Shown: positions 46,753 to 56,617 of the stretch, one piece after another
Numbering within the stretch: position 1 is the first letter of the stretch
Layout of the letters: every line of letters begins with the position of its first letter
From: Haladaptatus sp. R4
GTDB taxonomy: Archaea; Halobacteriota; Halobacteria; Halobacteriales; Haladaptataceae
DNA length: 64,000 nucleotides
Direction: 5' to 3'
Assembly (NCBI RefSeq): GCF_001625445.1
Contig: NZ_LWHG01000029.1
Location: forward strand, 1-64,000
The notes under the pieces: model-generated
Told to the model about the DNA's origin: nothing
The model's database searches: none
The model's input: the letters and a program-made list of their open reading frames with translations, nothing else
Position numbers and translations under genes: made by a program

Positions 46753-48474
46753 ATGGACGATTCCGTACCACGACCGGAGTATCCGCGGCCCCAGCGGCGA
46801 CGCGAGCGGTGGCGCAATCTGAACGGCGAATGGGAGTTCGAAATCGACGGCGGAGCGAGCGGCCGCGCCCGCGGACTCCCCGAAGCGGACTCGCTGGCGG
46901 AGACGATTACAGTACCGTTCGCGCCGGAAAGCGAACTGTCCGGCGTCGAACACACGGATTTCATGGACGCCGTGTGGTATCGACGGGCAATCGAGGTTCC
47001 GGAACGGTTTCTCGACGGACGATTGTTCCTGCGGTTCGGTGCGGTCGATTACGAGACGGAAGTCTGGGTCAACGGGACGTCCGTCGGGACGCATCGCGGC
47101 GGTTACACCCCCTTCGCTTTCGACGTCACCGATGCCGTCGAACCGGGAACGAACGTCGTGACGGTCTGTGCGGAGGACGACGTCCGTTCGACGCTCCAAC
47201 CCGCCGGAAAGCAGAGTCAGGAGTACGCCTCCAGCGGCGTGAAGTACACGCGAGTGACGGGTATCTGGCAAACGGTGTGGCTGGAACCGGTTCCGGAGAC
47301 GTACGTGGAGAGTCTTCGATTCCAACCCGACCCCGAGAACGACACGTTGCACGCCGACGTCGAGTTGGCGGGGACGGTTCGGGCGGGGACGCTCACCGCC
47401 ACCGCCACGTTCGACGACCGCGTCGTGGGCGAAACGACCGTGAGAACCGACGGTACATACGCCGCGATTTCGCTACCGCTCGACGAGACGCACGTCTGGA
47501 CGCCCGACGATCCGAACCTCTACGATCTGACGGTAAAACTCGTCGTGGACGGTGAGACCACCGACGTCGTGGAGAGTTATTTCGGCCTCCGGTCGGTGAC
47601 GCTCGGGGAAAACCGCGTGTACCTCAACGGCGAACCGGTGTTCCAGCGACTGGTGCTCGACCAGGGCTACTACCCGGACGGGATTTACACCGCCCCGTCC
47701 GACGAGGCGCTCCGGAGCGATATCGAACGCGCGCAGGAACTCGGATTCGACGGCGCTCGTCTCCACGAGAAGGTGTTCGAACCGCGCTTCCTCTACCACG
47801 CGGACCGGTTGGGATACCTCGTCTGGGACGAACACGCGAACTGGGGGATGGACCACGGCCGTCCCGAAACGCTGGGACCGTTCCTCCAGGAGTGGTTGGG
47901 AGTCGTTCGACGCGACTACAACCACCCGGCGCTCGTCGGGTGGACGCCGTTCAACGAAACGCAATCCCACCAGAACGACGACCTCCTGCGGACGGTGTAC
48001 CGTGTCACGAAGCGGTTGGACCCGACGAGACCGGTCATCGACACCAGCGGGTGGTATCACGTCGAAACCGACCTCGTGGACGCCCACGACTACGAACAGG
48101 ACCCGGAGACCTTTCGCGAAACTTACGGCGAGATCGACGGCCCGGTCGAACCGACCGGCCACAGCCACACCGAGTGGAGCGACGATCTGAGTTACGTGAG
48201 CGAGTACGGCGGCATCTGGTGGAACCCGCAGGCCGAGGACGGGTGGGGATACGGCGACCGCCCCGAGGACGAATCCGAGTTCTTCGAACGCTACCGAGGC
48301 CTGACCGAGACGTTGCTCGAAAACGAGGCGATGTGGGCGTTCTGCTACACGCAACTCTACGACGTCGAACAGGAAACCAACGGACTGTACACCTACGACC
48401 GCGAACCCAAGTTCGACGCCGAGCGACTCCGCGAAATCAACGAGCAGGTCGCGGCCTTCGAACGCACCTCGTGA
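46753..48474 (+). CDS. Glycoside hydrolase family 2 (beta-galactosidase/glucuronidase type)
   Basis: 573 residues, cytoplasmic. The sugar-binding domain contains WYRRAIEVPERFLDGRLFLRFGAVDYETEVWVNG; an immunoglobulin-like domain follows, then the TIM barrel with LVWDEHANWG, the acid/base Glu in GWTPFNETQ and the nucleophile Glu in YVSEYGGIWW. It is shorter than LacZ. It closes the CUT1 operon, so it should hydrolyse the imported oligosaccharide, perhaps galactosyl-, arabinosyl- or glucuronosyl-linked; which one cannot be told. Confidence 0.87.
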   Translation: MDDSVPRPEYPRPQRRRERWRNLNGEWEFEIDGGASGRARGLPEADSLAETITVPFAPESELSGVEHTDFMDAVWYRRAIEVPERFLDGRLFLRFGAVDYETEVWVNGTSVGTHRGGYTPFAFDVTDAVEPGTNVVTVCAEDDVRSTLQPAGKQSQEYASSGVKYTRVTGIWQTVWLEPVPETYVESLRFQPDPENDTLHADVELAGTVRAGTLTATATFDDRVVGETTVRTDGTYAAISLPLDETHVWTPDDPNLYDLTVKLVVDGETTDVVESYFGLRSVTLGENRVYLNGEPVFQRLVLDQGYYPDGIYTAPSDEALRSDIERAQELGFDGARLHEKVFEPRFLYHADRLGYLVWDEHANWGMDHGRPETLGPFLQEWLGVVRRDYNHPALVGWTPFNETQSHQNDDLLRTVYRVTKRLDPTRPVIDTSGWYHVETDLVDAHDYEQDPETFRETYGEIDGPVEPTGHSHTEWSDDLSYVSEYGGIWWNPQAEDGWGYGDRPEDESEFFERYRGLTETLLENEAMWAFCYTQLYDVEQETNGLYTYDREPKFDAERLREINEQVAAFERTS

Positions 48475-48501
48475 CGATTGGGCGGGTCGCCCCGTTCGTC
48501 C

Positions 48502-49266
48502 TCACATGTGTCTCATGTTCACCTCGATGATGTTGGCCGTCCCGAGGATTTTCTTCGGAAACGTCTCCTCGTACACGGTTCCCTGCATCCTGTTTTTCGG
48601 TGCCGAGATGCTGACCGCTCCGGCGACCCGCCCCGAGTCGGTCATCACCGGCGCTGCGATGCATCGAATCCCGTTGAGTCGTTCCTCGTCGTCCGTCGCG
48701 TATCCCCGTTCTCGAATCGCGTCGAGTTCGTCTTCGAGGACGTCCCGATTCCCGATGGAGTGCTCGGTGACTCGCGGAAGGCCGTGCTGGGCGAGGACGT
48801 CTTCACGCCGGGAGTCGTCCATGAACGCCAGTATCGCCTTTCCCATCGCGGTCGTGTGGAGGTACACGCGCATCCCTTCGTACGTATCGATTTTGATCGC
48901 CTCGCTCCCTTTCTGCTTCATCAGGAAGACGCCCATCCCGTTCTCCTCGACCATCAGATTGGCGTGCTCGCCCGTCTCGACCGCCAAGTTCTGCAACTCC
49001 GACTCCGAAACCTGAAAGATGCGCGAATTGATTCGCGCGTATCCACCCAGTTCGAGGAACTTCGTTCCGATCCTGTAGGTGCCGTCGTCGTTCAGTACGT
49101 ATCCGAGTTCGGTCAGCGTCTGAAGGTGGTCGTGAACGGTACTCGTCGGCATCTCGAAGTGATCCACGACCTCGCTCAGGGTCGCGCCTTCCAACTCCTT
49201 GAGGTACTCGACGATGCCGAACGCGGTCGCGGTCGATTTGATTTTCGTGCTTGATTCGATGCCCAT
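48502..49266 (-). CDS. IclR family transcriptional regulator (XacR-like by context)
   Basis: 254 residues. The N-terminal winged helix has EVVDHFEMPTSTVHDHLQTL as recognition region; the effector domain includes VYLHTTAMGKAILAFM and AGAVSISAPKNRM. In Haloferax volcanii the IclR protein XacR controls xylose and arabinose genes, and this gene sits among homologues of them. Its minus-strand TATA (TTTAAAAG, about 49284-49292) is about 20 bases from the ATG, suggesting a leaderless message, and a TCCGC-N5-TCGGA palindrome lies directly upstream of it. Confidence 0.88.
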   Translation of the reverse strand: MGIESSTKIKSTATAFGIVEYLKELEGATLSEVVDHFEMPTSTVHDHLQTLTELGYVLNDDGTYRIGTKFLELGGYARINSRIFQVSESELQNLAVETGEHANLMVEENGMGVFLMKQKGSEAIKIDTYEGMRVYLHTTAMGKAILAFMDDSRREDVLAQHGLPRVTEHSIGNRDVLEDELDAIRERGYATDDEERLNGIRCIAAPVMTDSGRVAGAVSISAPKNRMQGTVYEETFPKKILGTANIIEVNMRHM

Positions 49267-49299
49267 ATTTTACGAAGATAGCCATCTTTTAAATAATTT

Positions 49300-49314
49300 T
49301 CCGCTAATATCGGA
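49300..49314. promoter_or_regulatory. Palindrome TCCGC-N5-TCGGA (site C)
   Basis: TCCGC TAATA TCGGA differs from sites A and B by one base in the left half. It lies about 8-10 bases upstream of the IclR gene's TATA-like box and between two divergent genes, the IclR regulator and an enolase-superfamily dehydratase. Position suits autoregulation. Confidence 0.55.
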
Positions 49315-49444
49315 CGAGTTCCGGGTCGGAGGATGATCGGTCATTCCGGAAGTTCGTCCCCGATAGACGGTCCGTTTCGCGGACATACTCAATGCGAACG
49401 ACCGAGGGATAAGTATTATTACGGTCTTCGCAAAAGGAAGAGGT

Positions 49445-50623
49445 ATGTCGGAACTGCGCATTACCGACGTGGCAACGTATGTCGTAGCCAACCCGTGGAA
49501 ACCCTGGGTGTTCGTCCATTTGGACACCAACAAAGGGGTTCAGGGGCTCGCAGAGGCGACGACGCATGACAAACCCGAGACGGTCGCTGCCGCCATCGAG
49601 GAGATGAGCGACTTCTTCATCGGCGAGGACCCGTTCTCCACCGAACGGCTCTGGCTGGAGATGTACCGCGACGAGTGGTTCTCGAAGAACGTCGTCAACA
49701 CGACCGTCTGTTCGGCTATCGATATGGCGTGTTGGGACATCAAGGGGAAGGTGCTCGACCGCCCCGTGTACGAACTCCTCGGCGGGAACGTCCACGGCGA
49801 TAGGATCAGGGCGTACGCCAACGGGTGGTACACCGAGACGACCGACGACACCGATACGTGGCGGGAAGCCGCGGAGCAGGTCGTCGCCGACGGCTACGAC
49901 GCCATGAAGTTCGACCCGTTCGGAAAGTCGTGGCAACGGATGGACCGCGAGACGTTCAACCACGCCGTCGACGTCGTCGGTGCGGTGCGGGAAGCCGTCG
50001 GCCCCGACGTGGACCTCCTCATCGAAGGCCACGGCCGGTTCACGGCCGGACAGGCCGTCGAAGTCGCGAACGCCCTCTCGGAGTTCCACCCCACGTGGTT
50101 CGAAGAGCCGTGCCCCCCGGACTCCATCAACAGCCTCGGAAAGGTGGCCGCGAAGTCGCCGATTCCCATCGCGACCGGCGAACGGCTGATGACGAAGTAC
50201 GAATTCCGCGACCTGCTGGCGAACACGGACGTCGATATCGTCCAACCGGACATCATGAACACCGGCGGCATCACGGAGGCGAAGAAAATCGCCGCGCAGG
50301 CCGAGGCGGAGCACGTCAGCTTCGCGCCGCACAACCCACAGGGACCGGTCGCGACGGCGATTTCGGCGCACGTCGACGCCGCGGTTCCGAACTTCATGAT
50401 TCAGGAGGTCTTCCAGACGTACGACGTCGAGTGGGTCAACGACCTCCTCGTCGACCCCGTCGTCGTCGAGGACGGCCACATCGAAATCCCACAGCGACCC
50501 GGACTGGGCGTCGAACTCGACATGGACGTCGTCGAGGAACACTCCTACACGGGCGCGAAGGACGAGGTGCACACCATCAACCTCTTCGAGAAGAACTGGG
50601 AAACCCGTTCGTTGGTCGACTGA
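49445..50623 (+). CDS. Enolase-superfamily aldonate dehydratase (galactonate/xylonate dehydratase-like)
   Basis: 392-residue TIM-barrel enzyme. Active-site positions: GYDAMKFDPFG with the lysine of strand 2, the metal ligands in LLIEGHGRF, WFEEPCPP and ATGERLM, and the histidine in FAPHNPQGP, which matches the galactonate dehydratase branch. It converts an aldonate to a 2-keto-3-deoxy acid. GGAAGAGG just before the ATG is a good ribosome site. It is divergent from the IclR gene. In the xac scheme this is the second step after aldose oxidation and lactone opening. Confidence 0.85.
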   Translation: MSELRITDVATYVVANPWKPWVFVHLDTNKGVQGLAEATTHDKPETVAAAIEEMSDFFIGEDPFSTERLWLEMYRDEWFSKNVVNTTVCSAIDMACWDIKGKVLDRPVYELLGGNVHGDRIRAYANGWYTETTDDTDTWREAAEQVVADGYDAMKFDPFGKSWQRMDRETFNHAVDVVGAVREAVGPDVDLLIEGHGRFTAGQAVEVANALSEFHPTWFEEPCPPDSINSLGKVAAKSPIPIATGERLMTKYEFRDLLANTDVDIVQPDIMNTGGITEAKKIAAQAEAEHVSFAPHNPQGPVATAISAHVDAAVPNFMIQEVFQTYDVEWVNDLLVDPVVVEDGHIEIPQRPGLGVELDMDVVEEHSYTGAKDEVHTINLFEKNWETRSLVD

Positions 50624-50860
50624 CGGGTTACCGACCGGCGAACCGTTCGAAGTAACGCCGAACATCGAACGTCGTTCCGTGCTGAACCCGATGTCGAATC
50701 GTATCGGATCGACTATCGAACCGTGCCGATTCCGAAATCGTCCCGTTCCGAACCGGATCGCTCGATTCCAGCGGTATCGTTTTTCGAAAACCGTCACTCC
50801 GTCCCACGAATCCATTCGTGAGCGCTCGCCCACTTCCCGGGCGTCGTCTCCGTGCGTTCG

Positions 50861-51631
50861 TTATTCGGTTCGAGGAACGTCCACGTCGTCGACGACGTCG
50901 CTGAGGTGCTCGGTGAAGAGCCCTACTTCGACGCCGAGGGTGAGGTACTGAATCCCGGCGTCCATCCACTTGTTGGCGGTCTCCGCGTCGTCCGCGAACG
51001 CGCCCACGACGGTCTCCGTTTCGGCGGCGCGCTCACATACCCGTCGCATGAGATCCTCGACCCGGTCGTCCGTCACCTGTCCCGGAATCCCCAGCGACTG
51101 CGAGAGGTCGTACGGCCCGAGGAAGACGACGTCGATACCGTCTACCTGCAGTATCTCGTCGATGTTCTCGACGCCGCGTTCCCCCTCGACTTGGATGACG
51201 AGGAGCGTCTCGTCGTTCTGGTCCTCGGTGTACGATTCCCCGCCGACGTAGTCTCCCGCGCGGACGTACTGGGAGAGTCCCCGGCTTCCGAGTGGGCTGA
51301 ATCGGGCTGCCTCGACGGCCGCTTCGGCTCCTTCGCGCGTCTCCACTTGCGGAACTTGTACGCCTGCGGTGCCGATGTCGAGCGCACGCTGAATCTCCGA
51401 TTCCGTGTTTTCGCGGACGCGGACGATTGGCGCGACGTCCTCGTTCTGCGCGGCGGTCGAGAGTTCGAGCGTCGTCTCCGCCGTCAACGGTCCGTGTTCC
51501 TGGTCGTAGACGACGAAGTCCATTCCTGCGACGCCGATCATCTCCGAGACCATCGTCGAATCGAGCAACTGGAACGTACCGACGACACACTCTCCACTGA
51601 GCAGTCTCTGGCGAAACGAATCTGCGGACAT
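50861..51631 (-). CDS. HpcH/HpaI aldolase family protein
   Basis: 256 residues, class II metal-dependent aldolase fold. Diagnostic motifs are VVGTFQLLDSTMVSE, FVVYDQEHGPL, GVQVPQVETREGAE, the loop FSPLGSRGLSQYVRA and VIQVEGERGVENIDEI with LGPYDLSQSLG. Members cleave 2-keto-3-deoxy acids (KDG aldolase-like, HpaI, rhamnonate aldolase) to pyruvate and an aldehyde. Placed between the dehydratase and the second importer, it would cleave the dehydratase product, an alternative to the XacE-type step. It is divergent from the importer genes. Confidence 0.87.
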   Translation of the reverse strand: MSADSFRQRLLSGECVVGTFQLLDSTMVSEMIGVAGMDFVVYDQEHGPLTAETTLELSTAAQNEDVAPIVRVRENTESEIQRALDIGTAGVQVPQVETREGAEAAVEAARFSPLGSRGLSQYVRAGDYVGGESYTEDQNDETLLVIQVEGERGVENIDEILQVDGIDVVFLGPYDLSQSLGIPGQVTDDRVEDLMRRVCERAAETETVVGAFADDAETANKWMDAGIQYLTLGVEVGLFTEHLSDVVDDVDVPRTE

Positions 51632-51928
51632 ATTGCTAGTACGTTTTTCGACTGCAATAAATATTGCGTAGGATCGAATCGAATTGACTGTTTTTCGGGG
51701 TGTTGAAGGCTATGACGTCGTTTCGATATCCTCGGACGGGCCGAACGAGCCGTTTTTCGCCTCCCTCGCGCGACGGTTCGTTCAGATCGTCGTCTCGATG
51801 TCGGTAGTTCGGTTTCGACGGGGGTCAGTCCCGAAGCAGTGATCCGATAACGTCGGACGTGACGACGATTATCGTTATAAATACCCTATCCGTAACAAAT
51901 ATTAGTGTATGCTAATATATCTCTTCTC
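51632..51928. promoter_or_regulatory. Divergent promoter region upstream of second sugar importer
   Basis: 297 bases without a gene. A TCCGA-N5-TCGGA palindrome (51845-51859) ends about 11 bases before TTATAAATA (about 51873-51882), the likely TATA box of the rightward importer operon. Confidence 0.5.
51845..51859. promoter_or_regulatory. Palindrome TCCGA-N5-TCGGA (site D)
   Basis: TCCGA TAACG TCGGA is an exact third copy, directly upstream of the TATA-like box of the second importer. That is the usual position of a haloarchaeal activator site. Confidence 0.6.
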
Positions 51929-53286
51929 ATGGTTGGTGGAAAGCCAGTGTCTACAGCGGAGAGCAGACGACTGTACCTGAAAACGGTCGCACGGCCGGTG
52001 CCGTCGGACTAGCCGGATGCCTCGGCGGCGGGAGCGGTGGCGGAGGTGGTGATACCGACGAGTACAAAGGGGCGAAGATAACGTTCGCCACCAGTTCGCT
52101 CTATACGGAGGCGTGGCAGGATCTGGCCGAGAAGTTCGAAAAGGATCACGACGTGACGATCAACGTCACTTCGTACGCTCAGAGCGAGATGCTGTCGAAG
52201 CTTCAGAATCAACTTCGGTCCCGTCAGGCGTCGTTCGACGCGTTCATCTCCGACGTCATCTGGACCGGATCGCTGATGAGTCCCGAGTTCGTCGAACCGC
52301 TCGACGGCTATCTGAACAACTCGAACCTCGGGATGTCGAATTACGCGTACGACGACCACCTCGACATCTTCGCCCAGTCCTACGGCCAATGGAAGGGGAA
52401 GAAATACGGGTTGCCGTGGTACGGCGACATCATGGATCTGACCGTCCGCAAGGACGTCCTCGAAAAACACGCGAAGGAGTACAAGCGAAAACACGACGAG
52501 GAGATACTCCCGCCGTTCCCGAAGGGATACGAGGACTACGATCACTTCAACCGCGTCGCGAAGTTCATGCACGACAAGGGGTGGCCGATGGGACTCGAAG
52601 GCAAGCGCGGGTGGAACCTCGTCTACTACTACCCCAACCGGTTCGCGGCCGAAACGGGCCAACAGCGCATGCTCACCGAGGACGGGAAATCTCGTCTGAG
52701 CGAGAAGGGTGCCGTCAAGGGACTCGAACAGATGTTGAAGCAGAAGGAGTGGGCGTTGAACCCCCTCTCGACCGGCTACACCCAGAGTCGCGACCAGTTC
52801 CTCTCCGGGAAGACGTGGGCCGTCGAACAGTGGGGGACGGCGACGAAGAAGTTCGTCGATAAGTACGGCTGGGAGGACGGCGTTCGCGTCAGCCTTACCC
52901 CCGGCGGCTATCCCAACCTCGGGGGGTGGGGTATCCTCATCAATTCCTTCTCGAAACAGAAACGGAAGAACGCTGCGTTCGTGTTCGCCCAGTGGGCCAC
53001 CTCGAAGGAGATGGACAAGTACGCCTACAAGCAACACGGCGTGACGCCCACCAGAGCGTCGTCGTACACCAAGCAGATAAAGGAGCGATTTCCCCAGTCT
53101 CAGTACTACGACCCGGAGGAGAATCCGGGTATCCGGACGCCGTCGCTCCGCCCGCGTAATCCCAAGTATCAGCGACTCGGCGACGCGATGCAGGTTCAAA
53201 TCAGCCAGTCGCTCTCGGGCGGGCCGGGGGCCGAGAAGACGATGAAGAACATCGACGACAAGTGGAAGAACATCATGGGTGAGTGA
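51929..53286 (+). CDS. CUT1 sugar ABC transporter substrate-binding lipoprotein (frameshifted in signal peptide)
   Basis: SBP family 1 protein of about 450 residues after repair. The N-terminal Tat motif SRRLYLKT is in one frame, and AGAVGLAGC with the lipobox cysteine is in another, so an indel lies near 51980-51990. The mature protein (FATSSLYTEAWQDLAEKFEKDHDVT; KYGLPWYGDIMDLTVRKDVLE; AVEQWGT; GWGILINSFSKQKRKNAAF) has the usual bilobed sugar-binding features. It begins the second importer operon and ends four bases into a GTGA overlap. Confidence 0.87.
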
Positions 53287-53297
53287 GTCCCGTCGCC

Positions 53298-54218
53298 ATG
53301 AGCACATCGAACACCCTCTCGAACTGGTGGAACGGCTTCAGCCGCGACAGGGACGACGAACGGCTTATCGCGTGGCTGTTCGTCGCCCCCGCGATCGTTC
53401 TGTTGGCGATGGTCGCCATCTACCCGTTCGCACAGATGATCTACGACAGCCTGTTCGGGTTCACGCAGGCCGGGGAGCGCGCGGCGTTCGTCGGCATCGC
53501 CAACTACGGAACGGTGCTTTCGGACCCTCGCTTCCTCAACGCGACGGGGTTCACCGTCATCTTCGTCGTCGTCTCCGTCACCATCGAATTCCTCCTCGGC
53601 CTCGGCGTGTCGCTCCTGCTTTACAGCGCGTACATCGAGCGACGCCAACTGCTCGTGACGCTCAGCATCCCGCCGATGATCATGAGCCCAATCATCACCG
53701 GGTTGACGTGGCGGATGCTGTTCAGCCCGAGTTACGGCATGGTGAACCACCTGCTGGGTCTCAACATCGATTGGATCGCTTCCCGGCCGTGGTCGCGCGT
53801 GGCGCTCATCGTCGCCGACGTGTGGATGTGGACGCCGCTGTTCGTGTTGGTGTTCACCGCCGCGCTCCAGTCCATCCCCGACGTCTACTACGAGGCCGCG
53901 GAGGTGGACGGGATGAGCAAGTGGCAGCAGTTCAAGTGGATCACGCTCCCCCAGATGCGGACCGCCATAGTGGTCGTCATGCTGCTCAGGATCGTTCGCG
54001 CGTTCAAGGTGTTTCCCAAGGTTCAGGTGCTCACGCAGGGCGGACCGGGGGCGTACACGGAGACCATCGCCATGATGACCTACAACTACGGCTTTCGCTT
54101 CTTCCAACTCGGCGTGGCCAGCGCATCGGGCGTGCTCTACTGGCTGTTGATGTTCCTCACGGCGTTCGTGCTGTTCAAATCGGTCGCGGAAGGGCTGATC
54201 AGCCCGGAGGAGGACTGA
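53298..54218 (+). CDS. CUT1 sugar ABC transporter permease, MalF-like
   Basis: 306 residues, six helices, with the early motif LFVAPAIVLLAMVAIYPFAQMIYDS and the coupling loop YYEAAEVDGMSKWQQFKWITLP. LTQGGPGAYTETIAMMTYNYGF is the conserved periplasmic-loop region. An upstream GTG at 53283 that overlaps the previous stop is possible; the ATG at 53298 gives the more typical N-terminus. Confidence 0.9.
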   Translation: MSTSNTLSNWWNGFSRDRDDERLIAWLFVAPAIVLLAMVAIYPFAQMIYDSLFGFTQAGERAAFVGIANYGTVLSDPRFLNATGFTVIFVVVSVTIEFLLGLGVSLLLYSAYIERRQLLVTLSIPPMIMSPIITGLTWRMLFSPSYGMVNHLLGLNIDWIASRPWSRVALIVADVWMWTPLFVLVFTAALQSIPDVYYEAAEVDGMSKWQQFKWITLPQMRTAIVVVMLLRIVRAFKVFPKVQVLTQGGPGAYTETIAMMTYNYGFRFFQLGVASASGVLYWLLMFLTAFVLFKSVAEGLISPEED

Positions 54219-54219
54219 C

Positions 54220-55050
54220 ATGCGACTCGCAACGCTTCACGATTACTCTGACCGGTTCGTCCGCGTCAGCACTTACACGCTCGTCGCGCTCTGGTTGGCC
54301 TGGGTGTGGGGCCCCATCTTGTGGGACCTCTTCACCGGCCTCGCGGTCACCCCCCGGACCGACCCGCCGCGCTTGATTCCGGCGAAACTCACGCTCGAAC
54401 ACTACTATCAAATCTTCACCAGCGGGAACATGCTCACGTACATCCGAAACAGCGTGATCGTGACCGGCGTCAGCACGTCGGTTTCGGTCGTGGTCGGCGC
54501 GTTGGCCGCCTACTCGCTCACTCGGTACGACCCGGGTGACGGGCAAGTCAGTTTCTTCGCGCTCAGCATGCGCTTTTTGCCCCCCATCGCGGTGGCGATT
54601 CCGATGTACACCCTGTTCCTCGGCTTCGGTTGGATCAACACGTGGCAGTCGCTCATCGTGGCGTACCTCACCGTCGGCATCCCGATATCGACGTGGATAC
54701 TGCTCATCTTCTTCCAGAACATCCCCGAGGAGTTGGAGGAGGCGAGTCGCGTCGACGGGTGGTCGCGCATCCAAACGTGGCGGCGGGTCGTCCTGCCGCT
54801 GGCCGCACCGGGCATCTCCAGCGCCGCCATCCTCACGGCCATCCTGATGTGGAACGAGTACGTGCTGGCGCTGGTGCTCACCACCACGAGCAAGGCACAG
54901 ACGGTACCCATCTATTTGGCGGGGTTCGTCACCACCCGCGGCATCCTCTGGGGACGGATGGGGGCCGCGACGGTGGTGGCGATGACGCCGCTGCTCGTGC
55001 TGACGTTCATCGCGCAGGACCGACTCGTCGCCGGATTCAGCCTCGAATAG
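54220..55050 (+). CDS. CUT1 sugar ABC transporter permease, MalG-like
   Basis: 276 residues with six helices. Coupling loop ELEEASRVDGWSRIQTWRRVVLP, conserved AAYSLTRYD before the third helix region, and the tail FIAQDRLVAGFSLE. It follows the other permease by one base, in the same operon. Confidence 0.9.
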   Translation: MRLATLHDYSDRFVRVSTYTLVALWLAWVWGPILWDLFTGLAVTPRTDPPRLIPAKLTLEHYYQIFTSGNMLTYIRNSVIVTGVSTSVSVVVGALAAYSLTRYDPGDGQVSFFALSMRFLPPIAVAIPMYTLFLGFGWINTWQSLIVAYLTVGIPISTWILLIFFQNIPEELEEASRVDGWSRIQTWRRVVLPLAAPGISSAAILTAILMWNEYVLALVLTTTSKAQTVPIYLAGFVTTRGILWGRMGAATVVAMTPLLVLTFIAQDRLVAGFSLE

Positions 55051-55083
55051 CAGCCATCAACCAATCACACACCGACATCAAAC

Positions 55084-56181
55084 ATGACACAAACCGAATT
55101 AGACGACCTCAGAAAGGAGTACGAAGACGTAGTCGCCGTCAACGATTTCTCGCTCACGCTGGCCGACGGGGAGTTCCTCGTGCTGTTGGGCCCGTCCGGG
55201 TGCGGCAAGAGTACGACCCTTCGGATGACTGCCGGACTCGAAACGGCCACCAGCGGGGATATCGTCGTCGACGGCGAACGGGTGAACGACCGAGCACCGG
55301 CCGAGCGCGACTTCGCCATGGTGTTTCAGGAAGTCGCCCTCTACCCGCACATGAGCGTCCGAAAGAACATCTCGTCGCCGCTTCGCGCCGCCGGGGCCGA
55401 TTCCGGAACCATCGAGAATCGCGTCGAACGCACCGCGAGCATGCTCGACATCGGGGAACTGCTCGACCGGAAACCGAGCGAACTCTCCGGCGGCCAACAA
55501 CAGCGTGTCGCCATCGGTCGCGCGTTGGTCCGCGAACCGCAGGCCTTCCTGCTCGACGAACCGTTCTCGAAGCTCGACCAGAAACTGCGCACCGGACTTC
55601 AAAAGGAGCTCAAACGCCTTCAGGATCAGACGGGCGTGACAACGATGTTCGTCACCCACGACCAGGAGGAGGCGATGGTGTTGGCCGACCGTATCGCCAT
55701 CATGAACGAGGGACGACTTCAGCAGGTCGATACGCCCGAGACGGTGTACCGGAAACCAGCGAACCGCTTCGTCGCGGATTTCATCGGAAACCCGGTGATG
55801 AACTTCTTCGACGTGGAAGGCGATGCTGGAACGCTCCGTATCGAAGGCGTACCCTACCCCGAGGCACCGAGCACCGTGCCGGACGGGGCCGATTCGATGG
55901 CGGTCCGTCCGGAGGACGCCGACCTCGTTCCCGCCTCCGACGTCTCGTCCGGCGACCACCTCATCGTCGAGGTGGACCTCGTCGAGATGCGTGGGTCGGC
56001 CACGTACCTCATCTGTGATTTCGACGGCCGCGAGGTGACGTTCACGCAATCGAACGACGAAATCGCCGAAGAAGGCGACGCGCTGGCGCTCGAATTCGAC
56101 TTCGGCGACGTCAACTTCTTCGACGAGCGCGGGGACCTCATCGAACGCACGTCGGAACGGAACGTCCAGTCCACGCGCTGA
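55084..56181 (+). CDS. CUT1 sugar ABC transporter ATP-binding protein, MalK/MsmX-like
   Basis: 365-residue ATPase: Walker A GPSGCGKSTT, Q-loop MVFQEVALYPHM, signature SGGQQQRVAIGRALV, Walker B LLDEPFSKLD, switch FVTHDQEEA, then the C-terminal MOP-like regulatory domain. Unlike the first importer's ATPase it is uninterrupted, and it shows what that one should read between signature and Walker B. It lies 33 bases after the permease. Confidence 0.92.
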   Translation: MTQTELDDLRKEYEDVVAVNDFSLTLADGEFLVLLGPSGCGKSTTLRMTAGLETATSGDIVVDGERVNDRAPAERDFAMVFQEVALYPHMSVRKNISSPLRAAGADSGTIENRVERTASMLDIGELLDRKPSELSGGQQQRVAIGRALVREPQAFLLDEPFSKLDQKLRTGLQKELKRLQDQTGVTTMFVTHDQEEAMVLADRIAIMNEGRLQQVDTPETVYRKPANRFVADFIGNPVMNFFDVEGDAGTLRIEGVPYPEAPSTVPDGADSMAVRPEDADLVPASDVSSGDHLIVEVDLVEMRGSATYLICDFDGREVTFTQSNDEIAEEGDALALEFDFGDVNFFDERGDLIERTSERNVQSTR

Positions 56182-56617
56182 CCGTCGAACGGGGGCACGG
56201 TTCGCCCAAATCGAGTTCACCGATGGTCACGGCCGGTACTCCCTCTTTTTCGGATCGTCGGGTTTGATTCCTGTTCGTCACGACCGATTCGGGTACGACG
56301 CGGTATCGGCTAAGGGAACCCTCCGTCCATCCACCCATCCTTCGACATTGTCGGATATCTCGGTGGATCGTCCGCACCTCGACCTCTATCCGAGGATACC
56401 GTGCCGTATCCCCCGATTCGGCGCGACGTACATTACAGTCTTATTCATGTAATGATCTTTGACCCGCTCGGTTTTGCGACTACGTCTCCCACGGGCGGTG
56501 AGTGGACGGTTCCGGCGATATCGAAGCCACTCTTCATCCGATCAGCTACTCGTACCCTATTGCGTTCGTTCACGGGGCAACATGAACTATTATGGGAGCG
56601 GCGTGGGAGTAGTCGAT
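56182..56617. promoter_or_regulatory. Intergenic region upstream of the XacA-like gene
   Basis: 436 bases without a gene. It contains a one-mismatch copy of the local palindrome at 56341-56355 (TTCGA CATTG TCGGA). No clear TATA box close to the start was recognised; a possible alternative ATG exists at 56582. Confidence 0.4.
56341..56355. promoter_or_regulatory. Palindrome TTCGA-N5-TCGGA (site E)
   Basis: One mismatch to sites A, B and D (TTCGA for TCCGA). It is about 260 bases before the XacA-like start. This is weaker support than the other sites because of the mismatch and the distance. Confidence 0.4.

Noticed and set aside
52009-53307. 432-residue open frame on the minus strand
   Set aside because: Antisense to the sugar-binding protein gene, which has clear family motifs; no motif in the antisense frame.
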